Positions 13,401 through 35,290 of a DNA stretch of 64,000 bases are shown piece by piece. The DNA lies in NCBI GenBank assembly GCA_007449985.2, contig VIIQ02000033.1, positions 310,001 to 374,000 on the forward strand. Direction: 5' to 3'. This DNA is from Desmodesmus armatus. Lineage: Eukaryota; Chlorophyta; Chlorophyceae; Sphaeropleales; Scenedesmaceae. Every line of letters begins with the position of its first letter. Position 1 is the stretch's first letter. Below the pieces are notes generated by a model. That model worked only from the letters and a program-made list of their open reading frames with translations. It was not told the origin of the DNA and did not search any database. A program made the translations under genes and the position numbers.

Positions 13401-14792
13401 TGCGGCAGCGGCAGCAGCGGCGCGAGTCCAGGCCCCACAACGCCAGCATGGGCTACAGACCTCAGGCACCAGGTGCAGCGGGACACCCAGCAGCAGGCTA
13501 CATGCCTGCCCGCTATATGCCAGTAGCAGCTGTGACAGCAGAGGCCCCAGCAGCTGCTCGGGCAGAGCGCAGCTGCAGCATAGGCACCCATGATAAGCAG
13601 GTGCCAATAAAGGTCCCAGGGCAGGCAGGTACACCAGCTGCTGCTGCTGCTGCTGCTGCTGCTGGAGTTGCTGCCGGCAGTTCGGCAGCTGCATTTGCAG
13701 CGCAGGATACAGCAGGCAGCAGTGCAGCAGGGCCCTCAGCAGCTGCTGCTATCCCCAGCAGCTTTGCAGGCACCCTGCCAGCGGACGGCAGTGCTGGCAG
13801 CAGCACAAGCAGCCAAGGCCGAAGTGTCCTGCACAAGCGGTCGAGGAGCCCTGCTTCACAGGACGACGGCAAAGCTGCGAAAGGCCTACGTGGGAGGCCT
13901 ACAGCATCCAGCACACTGCCTGGCAGCGGCAGCAACAGCCTATTGGTGCCACAGGCCCTCTCCTGCAGCGCCCAGGCTGCAGAGGTGGCAGCAGCAGCAG
14001 CAAGCAGCTCTGGTGCACGCGCTGCACAGGGGTCCAACGGAGTGGCAGCAGCAGAAGCAGCAGCAGCAGCAGCAGAGTCTACGGAATCTGCTTGTGCTGC
14101 TGAGCAGCAAGCAGCAGCTGCGCAGGCAGCTGCGCAAGCAGGAGCAAGCAGCACAGCGCCTGCAGCCGCTGCAGATCTGGGCCAGGCACCCACCTCTGCA
14201 GCCCTGCAGGCTGCTCAGCCAGCAGCAGCAGAGGACAAAGTGTTTGGCCCAGCCCCAGCAGCCGCCCTCGGCCCTGTGCTGGCCGCACCCCCAGCCCTGG
14301 CTGTGGCCCCGCAGGCAGTCCCCGCCCCGGTACTGGTGGCAGCAGCACCCGTGACACCTCCCTTAGGTCCTGTCGCTGTGCCAGCTGCTGCTGCTGCGCC
14401 TGCAGATGCAGAGGCAACCTCTGCCGGCTTGTCTCTGTTGAGGTGGCAAGAGGTGTTTGCTCACCTGAGGCGCCCCCAGGGTGCAGGCGGCATGGCTGCA
14501 GCAGCTGCGGCGACAGAGCCATCAGCTGTGGCGACAGCACAGCTGGCAGCAGCAGCGGCAGCAGAGCCAGCAGCAACGGCGACATCACAGGAGGCGGCAG
14601 CAGCGGCGGCAGAGCCAGCAGCACAGCAGGCAACAGCAGCAACGGCAGAGCCAGCAGCCACGGCCACAGCACAGGAGGCAGCAGCAGCGGCGGCAGACCC
14701 AGCAGCAATGGCCACAACACAGCATGCAGCAATCGCTGCTGCAGCGGAAGGGCCCAATGTTGCTGCAGCGGAGCCTGCAGCCGTGGCTGATG

Positions 14793-14826
<34 letters not shown>

Positions 14827-16054
14827 TTGTGAGGAGAGTGCCAGTGCTTTGCTGTCTGAGAATAGCAGTGTCAGCCTGGCTGGTGCTGCCAGCAAGCAGG
14901 CGGTTTCCCAGCAGCAGCAGCAGCAGCAGCATGGTGAGCAGCAGGTGCAGGCAGGTGCCTCGGTAGCTGCTCCTGCAGGAGCAGCTGCTGCTGCCGGTGA
15001 ATCTGCCAATGCCAGTAGTACAGTGGCTGCTGAGGTAGTGCAGCAGACAGCAGGCAGCAGCACAGGAGAGCCTAGCGCTGATGTGCCCAGCAGCTTTGCG
15101 GGCACCCTACCAGCAGACGGCACTGGCAGTGCTTGCAGCAGCAGCAGCAATGACCGCAGTGTCGTGTTGAAGCGGCCAGGGAGCCCTGCTTCACACGACT
15201 GCAACAAGAAACCAAGAAGCGCACAAGGGATGCAGGCAGCACCCAGCACACTGCTTGGCAGCAGCAGCAGCAGCAGCAGGAGCATGTCTGTGCCACAGGC
15301 CCTGTCCTGCAGCCCCCAGGCTGTGAAGGTGGCAGCAGCAGCGGCTTCGTACCCTTGCAGCTCTGGTGCTGGCGAGCGCCCTACAGAGATGGTTGGTGGC
15401 GCTGCAGCAGCAGCAGGAGGACAGGGCAGCAGCAGCCCAGGCCTGCAGCAAGGCAGCAGTGGAGGGTGGAAGCTGGCAGGAGCACTGCTGGCAGCAGCAG
15501 GTGCCGCAACGCGGCGCATCCTGCATGCCGTCAGGGGCAAGGCTGCCGACAGCACCGTGTGCACAGGCGACACTGCTGCAGCGGCTGCAACCCCTCCAAC
15601 TGTAGTGGTGAGTGGAGACCAAGAGGATGGCGCATGCACTGCACAAGGCCTGTCAGAGGCAGCTGCCAGCAGCAGCCAGAGGGGTAATGGCCTCAACCTA
15701 GCAGCAGTGGAGGGCAGTCCTGCAAGCACTGCTGTTCAGGGTGCCGAGGATGCCAAGCAGGTGGAGCCTGCTCAGCAGCAAGCAGCAGCCGAGCAAGCAG
15801 CTGGCAGCAGCGCAGCAGTTGCGCACCTCTGCCAGGCGCCCACCTTTGCAGCCCTGCAGGCTGCTCAACAAGCAGCAGCAGCAGCAGCAGCAGAGGCTGG
15901 TGCTTCTAGCGCAGCCGCAGCCGCAGCCATTGCCCCTGTGCTGGCCGCACACCCGGTCCCAGCTGTGGCCCCTGCGGCACCCCCACCCCCGGTTCCAGCA
16001 GCAGCACCCCTGGCCCTTCCCTTGGCTCCTGCCCCTGCTGCTGTGCCAGCCGCT

Positions 16055-16111
<57 letters not shown>

Positions 16112-17049
16112 CAAGGACTGAGCTTGGCGCAGCGGATGCGCAAGCCCGCCACACGGCAGCAGCTGCTAGACCCCAGGCACTGTGAGTGGGGCACTGGGCG
16201 GCCGCCACGGCCAGCTAGGGGTCCTGCGGGCCCAGCTCCTGCAGGACACCAGGGCCAGCCTGCATCTGAGGCAGCAAGCCGTGCAGCAGAGCGCGCAGCA
16301 AAGCGTGCAGCTAAGGCAGCAAAGCGTGAAGCATCAGCTGCACGCACTCGTGCAAAAGCAGCAGCTTACCGCCGGAAGCGCATGCCATTGTTTTGGCAAC
16401 CACGGCGCCCAATGGCTGCAGGGGCCAGGCCGATGCGCCGCGCAACGGCTGCAGGGCCAATGCCTACACGCCGCGCAGCGCCTGCAGCAATCATCAGGCC
16501 ATGGGGGTGGCGGCCCACACAACCCTCAGTGCCTGCAGGGGTCAGTCCCATCCGTCGTGCAGCGCCCGCAGACGCAGAGGTGACCTCTGCAGGCATACAT
16601 CGTTTCAGGTGGCAAAACTTGTTAGTTCACCTCAGGCGGCCCCGGGGCGCGAGCGGCATGGCTGCAGCAGCTGCAGCAGCACAGCCCGCAGCCACTGCGG
16701 GCGCTGAGATAGGGGCACTCAATGTGACAGCAGAAGCCAGCGCGGCAGCAGCAGCAGCAGCAGCAGCAGCACCACCACCACTAGTAGCAGTAGCAGGGGC
16801 ACAACAGGCTGTGGCGGCAGCAGGTATGGGGGAGCAAGCAGCAGCAGCACTAGCTGTGCCAGCGCAGGACGCAGGGGTCGGGGATGCGCCAACACCCGGC
16901 ACGACGGGTGCTGCACCGGCAGCAGCAGCATTGAACGCTCAGGGTGCCGCACTGCATGGCAGCAGCAACAACGACAGGAGCAGCAGCACCAAGCAGAGGC
17001 TGCCGCAATGGCTGCAACAGCAGCGCCGAGCGCGGCGGTCCCTGAACCT

Positions 17050-17081
<32 letters not shown>

Positions 17082-17086
17082 GCTAG
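10424..17086 (+). CDS. Giant Ala/Ser/Gln-rich modular protein, interrupted by one in-frame TAG
   Basis: One frame is open from the ATG at 10424 (a TAA lies directly upstream in frame) to the TAG at 11279-11281. It then continues in the same frame to 17084-17086, giving about 2,220 codons. The first 285 residues are the least repetitive part (…LAWLLAFLSPLEVVLGHTK…). The rest is an Ala-rich chain with duplicated modules: TRRVLHAVRG near 12300 and TRRILHAVRG near 15510; SSFAGTLPADG near 13757 and 15088; QQLLDPSQSKWAIGQPPR near 12897 and QQLLDPRHCEWGTGRPPR near 16158; and a W-HLR motif near 13121, 14443 and 16611. Paired modules differ mainly by conservative changes in this frame, which supports translation. 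A basic Ala/Lys/Arg stretch (about 16260-16390) could bind nucleic acid, but that is a guess. The family is not recognised. The TAG may be a sequencing error, a real truncation or readthrough. An intronless pseudogene is possible. Confidence 0.55.
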
Positions 17087-17093
17087 GCGCTGA

Positions 17094-17381
17094 GGCTTTG
17101 CCGCGCCGGCAGCAGCAGCAGCAGCGCTGGGCCTGCTGGTTCCCTGGACTGGCAGCAGCAGCAGCTGCGGTGCAGCCGACGCTGCAGCGGCAGCAGCGGA
17201 ACCAGCAGCGTCTGACGCGGTGGATGCTGCACTGGCAGCCGCCGCAGCACATAGGGCAGGCATTCCGGCACCACCGGAAGCGGCAGCGGTGGGTCAAGGA
17301 GTCACAAAATCAGTCGTGCTGTTGGGTGAGAAGGCCCTGCAGCCTGCCGTGGCCGCAGTTGATGCAGCATTGCAAGAGTAG
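17094..17381 (+). CDS. Probable C-terminal tail of the Ala-rich protein in a shifted frame
   Basis: Just after the large frame ends in a Gln run, a different frame reads Ala-rich sequence like the rest of the protein (AEPAASDAVDAALAAAAA...GQGVTKSVVLLGEKALQ...) and stops at TAG 17379-17381. Between about 16990 and 17093 the third frame looks best (MAATAAPSAAVPEP...GLGAEALPRR). Two successive shifts in the same direction inside CAG runs suggest missing bases in the assembly, repeat-length mutation, or a small unrecognised intron. I see this as the natural end of the 10424 gene rather than a separate gene. Confidence 0.35.
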   Translation, partial: GFAAPAAAAAALGLLVPWTGSSSSCGAADAAAAAAEPAASDAVDAALAAAAAHRAGIPAPPEAAAVGQGVTKSVVLLGEKALQPAVAAVDAALQE

Positions 17382-18223
17382 CGGCTGCTTATGCATGTTC
17401 AATGGCCGCAGCTGCAGGCCCCTGTGTGGCTGATGGTGGGCTCACATAGTGCAGTCGGTGGCCAGTGGGGCTCTCACACAGCAGTTACACCCCGCTTGAC
17501 AGCTGCAGGGCCCCTTTTTGTGCTGTGTGGGGTTTGATATGATGGCGAGCAAGTGCCGCGTGCGTGCTTTTACAGACCCCGGTACTTGCTAACTATGCTG
17601 TGGTTGCATGACGTGGCATTGACACTGGCTTGCTTGATGCTCTGGTTGGGATGGGGGGTGGGCTGAGCCCGCCCTTGCCCCGTAGACAGCAGGTATTGCC
17701 ATAGTGCACCTGATCTGCACTGCCCAGGCATGTTGAGTGCAACTGGTTCTGTTGGTTGAAACAATCATTCTTATTGATTGGTAAAACCTGCTGTAGGGGA
17801 TATGGCCAGGAAAGCGAGAAATCCAGGGGAAGCAGAGATGTGCTTCTGGGAGGGAAGACCTGCAACTGCGCATATGCCACCAATGCAGCTCGCACAGCAG
17901 CAATCATAGAACGATAGCACGCAACCGAAAGAAGCAGCAGACACAAGAGCAATGTGCGAAATTGGGAACTTGATCTGATGATCTAGTGCAACCTTTGTAT
18001 CACGTGATCCAGGGACGCCAACGCTGGAGGTCACCAGGCAGACTGTCTATGGCAATGCTTTCTGGGCGCTGCGCTTGTCTGCCAAGCAAGTGCCAAGACC
18101 CCTGCGGCCTCACACTTTCTGTGCCCTGCGCAAACGACCAACATTCAACACGTCTTTTACTGTATTAGAAAAGTCGTCAGCGCTGTGAAGCGCCAAGCAG
18201 CTGCAGCTGTCGGTTTGCCCAGC
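17382..18223. other. Spacer between the Ala-rich gene and the Ca2+-ATPase
   Basis: No coding sequence is supported. It should contain the 3' untranslated region of the upstream gene and the promoter of the ATPase. No clear TATA box or TGTAA signal was identified with confidence. Confidence 0.5.
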
Positions 18224-29597
<11,374 letters not shown>

Positions 29598-30215
29598 GCA
29601 GGCGGCAGCAGCTGATACCAAATCAAAAGCAGCGTAAGCAGCGTTCTTCGGGTCGGACCTTGTGCAAGTGCAGACGGAAGCGGCAGCAGCGGTGGCATGA
29701 AGCAGCTGAGTTAGGCCTGTACAGGTGTGTCAGCGCAGATCCCTTGTTGCTGGTGATGCTGTAATGGCATTTGCTGTTGTGGCTGGTATGAAGTTGTGTT
29801 GTGTGATTGACAGCAGCACGGAAGCTGTTGTGGGGTTGCAGGCGGGAGGTGGAGGGTGTTTTGGTTGGTTTGGGCACATCCGGAATGCTGCTGCTTGCAG
29901 CTGCCGCCGCTGCAGCAGCTGGCAATGAGGGAGAGAGTGTCTGAGAGAGGCGTGCAGTGGTTTTACTTGTTTGCCGGGGTGCTTTGCATGGCGCAATGCG
30001 GAACGCAGGGCTTTGCAGCGTGCACTTGCAAATGCTTTCTCGCTGCTCGTGCGCTTTAGGAGGTGCATGCGTGTGGCGGAAAAAGCTGTGTGTGCTCGGA
30101 CTCAGCATTTGTGGTGAGGGGAGGGGGCTATGGGTTTGTGCTGGGTATGGTGGACGGACGGAAGCGCTGGGTAGAGTTGAAGCGTTGGGGATGTGTATGG
30201 TTGCGTCTGTGATTT

Positions 30216-30220
30216 TGTAA
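30216..30220 (+). terminator. Candidate TGTAA polyadenylation signal of SERCA
   Basis: TGTAA is the usual polyadenylation signal in volvocine green algae. This one is 619 bases after the stop codon. A closer TGTAA at 29760-29764 is an alternative. Confidence 0.4.
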
Positions 30221-33092
30221 GGCATGCATGTACTAAGCAAGTGCTGCTACTGACAGCAGCTAGCAGCACCTGTCTTCAAGGACACAAGCGCTGTTGCGAA
30301 AGAAGGCTTGGAGTGTCACACTTACTCACGTTTTGCGTGTGACTGCACTCAGTGATTGCGCTGCGGCACATCAAACCCCCTGCTGACCTCAGCCACTCAC
30401 TACGACTGGACAATATAAATTTGTCAGGGCTGCACTAGGTTGCGAGAACGTGCCCTGGCAACAACAGACTTGGCAGGTGATCTTTGCACACAGCAGAGTG
30501 GACATCTGGACATCACAGCGCAGCACGCTTGGGCACAGTGAAACCTCAAGCTGGCAGTCACAAGTTCAGTTACACCGGGCACTATCCTGATACAGTACTG
30601 AACAGATAAAATGTTCAACAGCTGTTCAGACACACCCTCAAGCATCAAGACAGCAGAGTCACTACTAGTGCAGTAGAGTTGCAGCAGCTATTCAGAACAT
30701 CACCATGCTGAGCTAGTTCTGTACCCACTGACTACCTGCATCTAACCACAATGCCGCCTCTGGGATTCCTTTCAAATACCCCTTTATGAAGGACGCAACC
30801 ACTGTTGACACTGACACCATCCATGCACGCTGTCAGCACCCCGGGCGGGAGTCCAGCAGGCTCTCTGAGATAGGCGGTGCCAGATGTGCATGGTGTACAT
30901 GGTGGTGGAAGCCATAGGAAGCAAGGTGGCACAAGGGTTGCAGCAAGTATGCCTCCAGAAGTGCTTGCCTTGCAATCGCAAGACAAAAAGCAAGTGCAAC
31001 ATAGCATGGTAAAAAAAGACAAAAAGCAAGTGCAACATAGCAGGGTTGCCCTATGAGCCTTGTGTGGCTCCAGAAAGGGCGATCAGGCGAGGCCCTGATC
31101 CAGTACTAGTAAAGTAGCAGTAGTAGTAAAAAAACACCTGGTCATGATCGCGACCGCGATGCCGGCACATGGGTGACAGCAACTTGCTGTCCTGCAGACG
31201 TGATGGGCCAGGTATCATGCCCACCATGCAGGGACTGCATGTTGAGTATTAGGTATCAGTCATGATGGGCCAGGTAAGAGTCAAGCTGCATCCACCCCAG
31301 CTAAGCACTGTCAACTGAAACTTGAGCAACCAACTGAGATGGGACCCACAAAAAAACCAACAGCAAAACGTGACAATCACTCAACAGTCAGTGCATGTAG
31401 GAGGAAACGGGCCCACTGAAGCTGAACGTGGCTGAATGTGAAGCATGGTGTTGTGAGTGTGCTCAACAGAGAAAACCATGAAAGCCATGACTGGGCCGGC
31501 TACGCCGGACAGCTGAAACTGAAAGCAATCTGCTGGTGGAATCAACCACACCTGCCATACTATGGGCAGGTGCTGGCACCAACCATCAACCCATGCTACC
31601 CTCATCAACTGGGCATGATCACGCCTTCAACTGCGAATGCCTAAGTTAGATCCCTTATGCTTTGCTGATCTAATAGATGCTGATGCTGTTGCTGAGGTAG
31701 AGGCTGTACCAGGCCACAGGAGCCCTAAAGCCTCACCATGACCCCTAAACCTTGGCAAAACCAAAACCCCGTGCTGAAATACCGGGCCTCTGTTGTGCTG
31801 TCACTGACACCGACACTGTGCCAAGCTGGGAAGGACTAATACCAGCATACAGCACGATCTTTGGTAATCGCTGCACCAAAGACCGCCAAAACCCCTGTCT
31901 TCTCCTACTGCTGAAGGGCTGACTGATCTGACGGCACAAAAAGCGACAAAATGAGGGACCAGATGACCAAGCAAATCGACCAAAACAATGCTGATCGAGC
32001 CAAGAGCAAGCTTGATCCTTGCTGAACCAGTAGCTACAACTCAGGAGCAACACTTTGCTGTTTGCCAGCACTGCTGCCGGCGCTGACAGCACAAATGTCA
32101 GCACAAATCACCTTGCGGGTGGCAGTCAGTCTGCTGTCACAGAGTGGCACCCCTGGCAGCATGTCCACGAAGTAGCCCCCTAAACCTGAGACCTAAACCC
32201 TCAGCGGGTCTTGCTGCTTTGCTTTGCCAGCTGCTGCCAGGGGGTGTGGCCTGGCCGCCAAAGCACTGCCGCTGCCCAGCACACTCCTAGTGCCTTGTAG
32301 GCACACCCCCCTGGAGGCACCAGGAGGCATGATGCTAACCCGTCTGGCCCATCACATATGACCCGCCACCCCAACTTGTAAACTAGAATCAAACTGGTTC
32401 TCACTCAGGAGGCACCAGGAGGAAGCGGAGCACAGTGCAATGCCGCCTGTGACGTCCTTGCTAGGGTTTAGGGTACCCTAAACCCTCAAACTTCAATAAT
32501 TTTCAACGTTGCTGTTGCCGCACTGCCACACACAGCGCTGTGCCATGCCACCCCGTGGCAAGGCGCTGAGAAGCTGAGGCTGACACACATGCTGCTCTGC
32601 CCGCCACAGGACACACAGCAATGGAGCTGAAAGGGCTGAGGGCTGAGTCTGTGTTCAACGCACTGACGCTGCTCTGCGCGCCACAGAAATCACAGCAAGC
32701 ACTGCTTGCACACCACAACATGCCACGTCGGACTCCTGCTGAGCAACCCACCAGTCAAATGCCAAAAACTTGCACACACACTCTCAACTCAACCCACACA
32801 CCCTCTCATCTCAATCATCGAGTGATGTTGAATTTAGCACCTAGGGTTGCTTCAAGGGCCAGGAACATCCTTCAAAAACGGCTGCTCACGCGCAGTCCTG
32901 AGAATGCGCCCCCCCCCCCCTGATCTCACTCCACAAAGCATGCACAGGAATCATCTGCAACAGGTGCTGCCAAGCTGCTGAGCAGCTGCAGAGTTGCTCC
33001 ACCATGCAGTGGGGTTTAGGGTTTACCTAAACCCTAACACTCTAAACCCCCCTCGCCACGCCACATTTGTCGCCTCAACCCAACACCCCAGC
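30221..33092. other. Intergenic region with telomere-like islands
   Basis: No gene is supported. At 32464-32485 a perfect 22-bp palindrome joins GGGTTTAGGGT to its reverse complement, and 33011-33050 has a similar head-to-head TTTAGGG block. The string gatgggccaggta occurs twice near 31202 and 31264. A copy of intron sequence from the F-box/LRR gene lies at 32337-32405. Confidence 0.6.
32337..32405. repeat. Displaced copy of F-box/LRR intron sequence
   Basis: About 70 bases starting acccgtctggcccatcac match 35214-35285, which directly follows the donor of the last recognised F-box/LRR exon on the minus strand. The two copies are 2.9 kb apart, on either side of the Gln-rich gene. Confidence 0.75.
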
Positions 33093-34958
33093 CTAAACCC
33101 TAAATCCAGCCAAGCTATCCTGCAAGCCAGCCAGCGCCTGTAGCTGTGCTAGCTGTTGCACCAGCTGCTGCTGCTGAGGCTGCTGCTGCTGTTGTTGAGA
33201 AAACCTCTGCAGGAGCATCAAGTCCTGCAAGTTTGCTTGCAGGTTTGCTTGCGGCGGCATCAGCTGCGTGTTCAGCTCATTTGTCAGCGACAGCAGCAGC
33301 TGCTGCTGTTGGAGCTGCTGCAGGGGGCTCAAGGCTGTGGGGTTTTGGCCACTCATCAGTGCAGCAGCTGTTAGACCACTGGCCTGAAAGTTTCCTGCAC
33401 CCAGCAGCATGTCAGATGCTGTGCCGCCAAAGTGCTGAAGGCCCAGCATCTGCTGCTGCTGCTGCAGACCCAGCATCTGCAGCTGCTGCTGGTGTTGGTT
33501 AGCCACTGGGTGGGGGAAGGCTGTGGAGCACATCATTTGTCCCACTGTACCCACTGTCTGCTGCTGCTGTGTGCTGACAGCAGCAGCAGCAGCAGGAGCA
33601 GCAGTAGGCGTGTTGTGTGTGTTGGTGTTGGGGCGGCCTCTTGGGGTTTGGATCGGTGTCCCACAAGGCCTGTTCAAGCCTGGGGGTCTGCCTAGCCCCG
33701 GAGGCGAGCCCTGACTACTGTGCGCACTGTTGTTCAAGCTGCCCACACTCTGCCTGCTCTGGGTCTGACCCAAGGAGTTGCTGCCTGCAACTGATGTTGC
33801 AGGGACGCCAAACGGCTTGCCGTGCTGCTGCTGCTGCTGAAATGGCAGGTAGCCTGCTGCTGAGCTACCCACTGGCAGCTGCACCCCCCCTGAGCTGTTG
33901 CGGTTACTGGCCGATCGAGGGTTTAGGAACTCAAACCCTGCTGTCACTGGCTGGCGGTTCTGCTGGTGCAGCTGCTGCATAGGAGCTGACAGTGCAGCTG
34001 CTGCTGCTGCTGCTGATGTGGCACCAGCACTGGCTCCGACAAAGCCCCCTGTGCTGAGGTTGTTCCATTGGGTGTCAGAGCTCCCAAGTGCTGCTGAAGT
34101 AAAGGGGTTTGCATTCAGTGCCTGGTCCATTGCAGCCGACATGAATGTGTTGAATCCGCCGCCTTGGTGGAGCTGCTGTGGCAGTGGTGGGAAACCCAGG
34201 GCGGAGGCTGATCCAAAGAGCTCAGAGGCATGTAAAGCCTGCTGTAGCTGCAGCTGCTGCAGCAGTGGCTGCATGGCGAAGTTGCCTGCTGCTTGCATCA
34301 GTAGCTGCTGCTGGTGCTGCTGTAGCTGCTGCATCTGCGCTGCTGGTAGTGCTCCATGTCCTGTTGACATCACGTCACTAAAGCCTGCTGCTGCTGTAGG
34401 CACAGGTGCCGCTGCTGCTGCTGCTGTTGCTTGGTCGAGTGCAAACATGCCCCCTTGGGTACCAGTACTATGTGTACTACCCTTGGGTGTGGGTGTGCTG
34501 GGGTCAAATCTGCTCAGGTGTGAGGGGTTCTTGATGCAGTCCTGCAGATCTGCAATCTGTTTCATGAGCAGCTCCCGCATACCCTGTGTCTGCTGTTGGA
34601 GTTGCTGCAGCAGCGGGTGACCCCGAACGCCAGTCAGTGCTGCTAGAGCCTTGCGCTGCTGCTGCAGCTGCAGGAGTGACAGAGTGAGACTGATGATCTG
34701 CTGCTGCAGCGGCCCGAGTGTGTCGACACCCGACTTGTCGGGCGAGCTGGGCTCCACGAGGTAGTGCATCTGCTGTGCGTTCACGAGCTCCGTGACTTGC
34801 TGGATTTCATCGTTCGCGGGCAGAGATCTGAACGGGAACAGCCAGAGAGCCTGCTTCAAGAGGGCGGGCGGCAGCTGAACGCACACGTTGGCGGGGCGGT
34901 CCTCGCGGCCCTGCGAGCACGTGAAATCAGACGTCGGTTTTGATGGACATTCGCGCAT
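33093..34958 (-). CDS. Gln-rich protein of unknown function
   Basis: A single open frame of about 621 codons from the first ATG (34956-34958) to TAG at 33093-33095. The N-terminal 130 residues are of ordinary composition (VQLPPALLKQALWLFPF..., then VTELVNAQQMHYLVEP...) and could fold. The rest is dominated by Gln, Leu and Ala with poly-Q runs and Asn/Ser/Gly stretches (…PPGLGRPPGLNRP…), resembling disordered regions of transcription or mRNA-regulating proteins in general. I cannot name a family. The frame continues upstream of this ATG, and ttcccgcag just before it looks like a splice acceptor, so the N-terminus may lie in another exon. The stop codon falls inside TTTAGGGTTTAG, a telomere-like repeat, so the true C-terminus may also differ. 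Convergent with the Ca2+-ATPase. Confidence 0.6.
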   Translation of the reverse strand: MRECPSKPTSDFTCSQGREDRPANVCVQLPPALLKQALWLFPFRSLPANDEIQQVTELVNAQQMHYLVEPSSPDKSGVDTLGPLQQQIISLTLSLLQLQQQRKALAALTGVRGHPLLQQLQQQTQGMRELLMKQIADLQDCIKNPSHLSRFDPSTPTPKGSTHSTGTQGGMFALDQATAAAAAAPVPTAAAGFSDVMSTGHGALPAAQMQQLQQHQQQLLMQAAGNFAMQPLLQQLQLQQALHASELFGSASALGFPPLPQQLHQGGGFNTFMSAAMDQALNANPFTSAALGSSDTQWNNLSTGGFVGASAGATSAAAAAAALSAPMQQLHQQNRQPVTAGFEFLNPRSASNRNSSGGVQLPVGSSAAGYLPFQQQQQHGKPFGVPATSVAGSNSLGQTQSRQSVGSLNNSAHSSQGSPPGLGRPPGLNRPCGTPIQTPRGRPNTNTHNTPTAAPAAAAAVSTQQQQTVGTVGQMMCSTAFPHPVANQHQQQLQMLGLQQQQQMLGLQHFGGTASDMLLGAGNFQASGLTAAALMSGQNPTALSPLQQLQQQQLLLSLTNELNTQLMPPQANLQANLQDLMLLQRFSQQQQQQPQQQQLVQQLAQLQALAGLQDSLAGFRV

Positions 34959-35290
34959 CCTGCGGGAAGCTTGGCTGTGCAAATGCGACTGCGAATGCGA
35001 ATGGCTTGTTCCAATGGCTTATGGTGGGCAGGTGCGGCGGACGCAACACAGCATGATGGAAGTGACAGGAAGAGGGGTGTAGAAAGTTGATACTTTCACC
35101 TTCAGTTATGTGCTTGCGGCCCGGGCCTGATGATCGGGGGTAAGCTGGCATGGCATGGCGTGGCTTGTACGCAACTCGCTGGTCACTTTTGCACCTGCCT
35201 CGTCCATCATGCCCACCCGTCTGGCCCATCACATATGACTCGCCACTCCAACTTTCAAACTGAAATTCAAACTGGTTTTCACTCACTCAC

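Noticed and set aside
11432..16902. Long minus-strand frames and other plus-strand frames opposite the Ala-rich protein
   Set aside because: (CAG)n-rich DNA gives open Cys-, Leu-, Gln- and Ala-rich frames on both strands. Module conservation supports only the plus-strand Ala frame.
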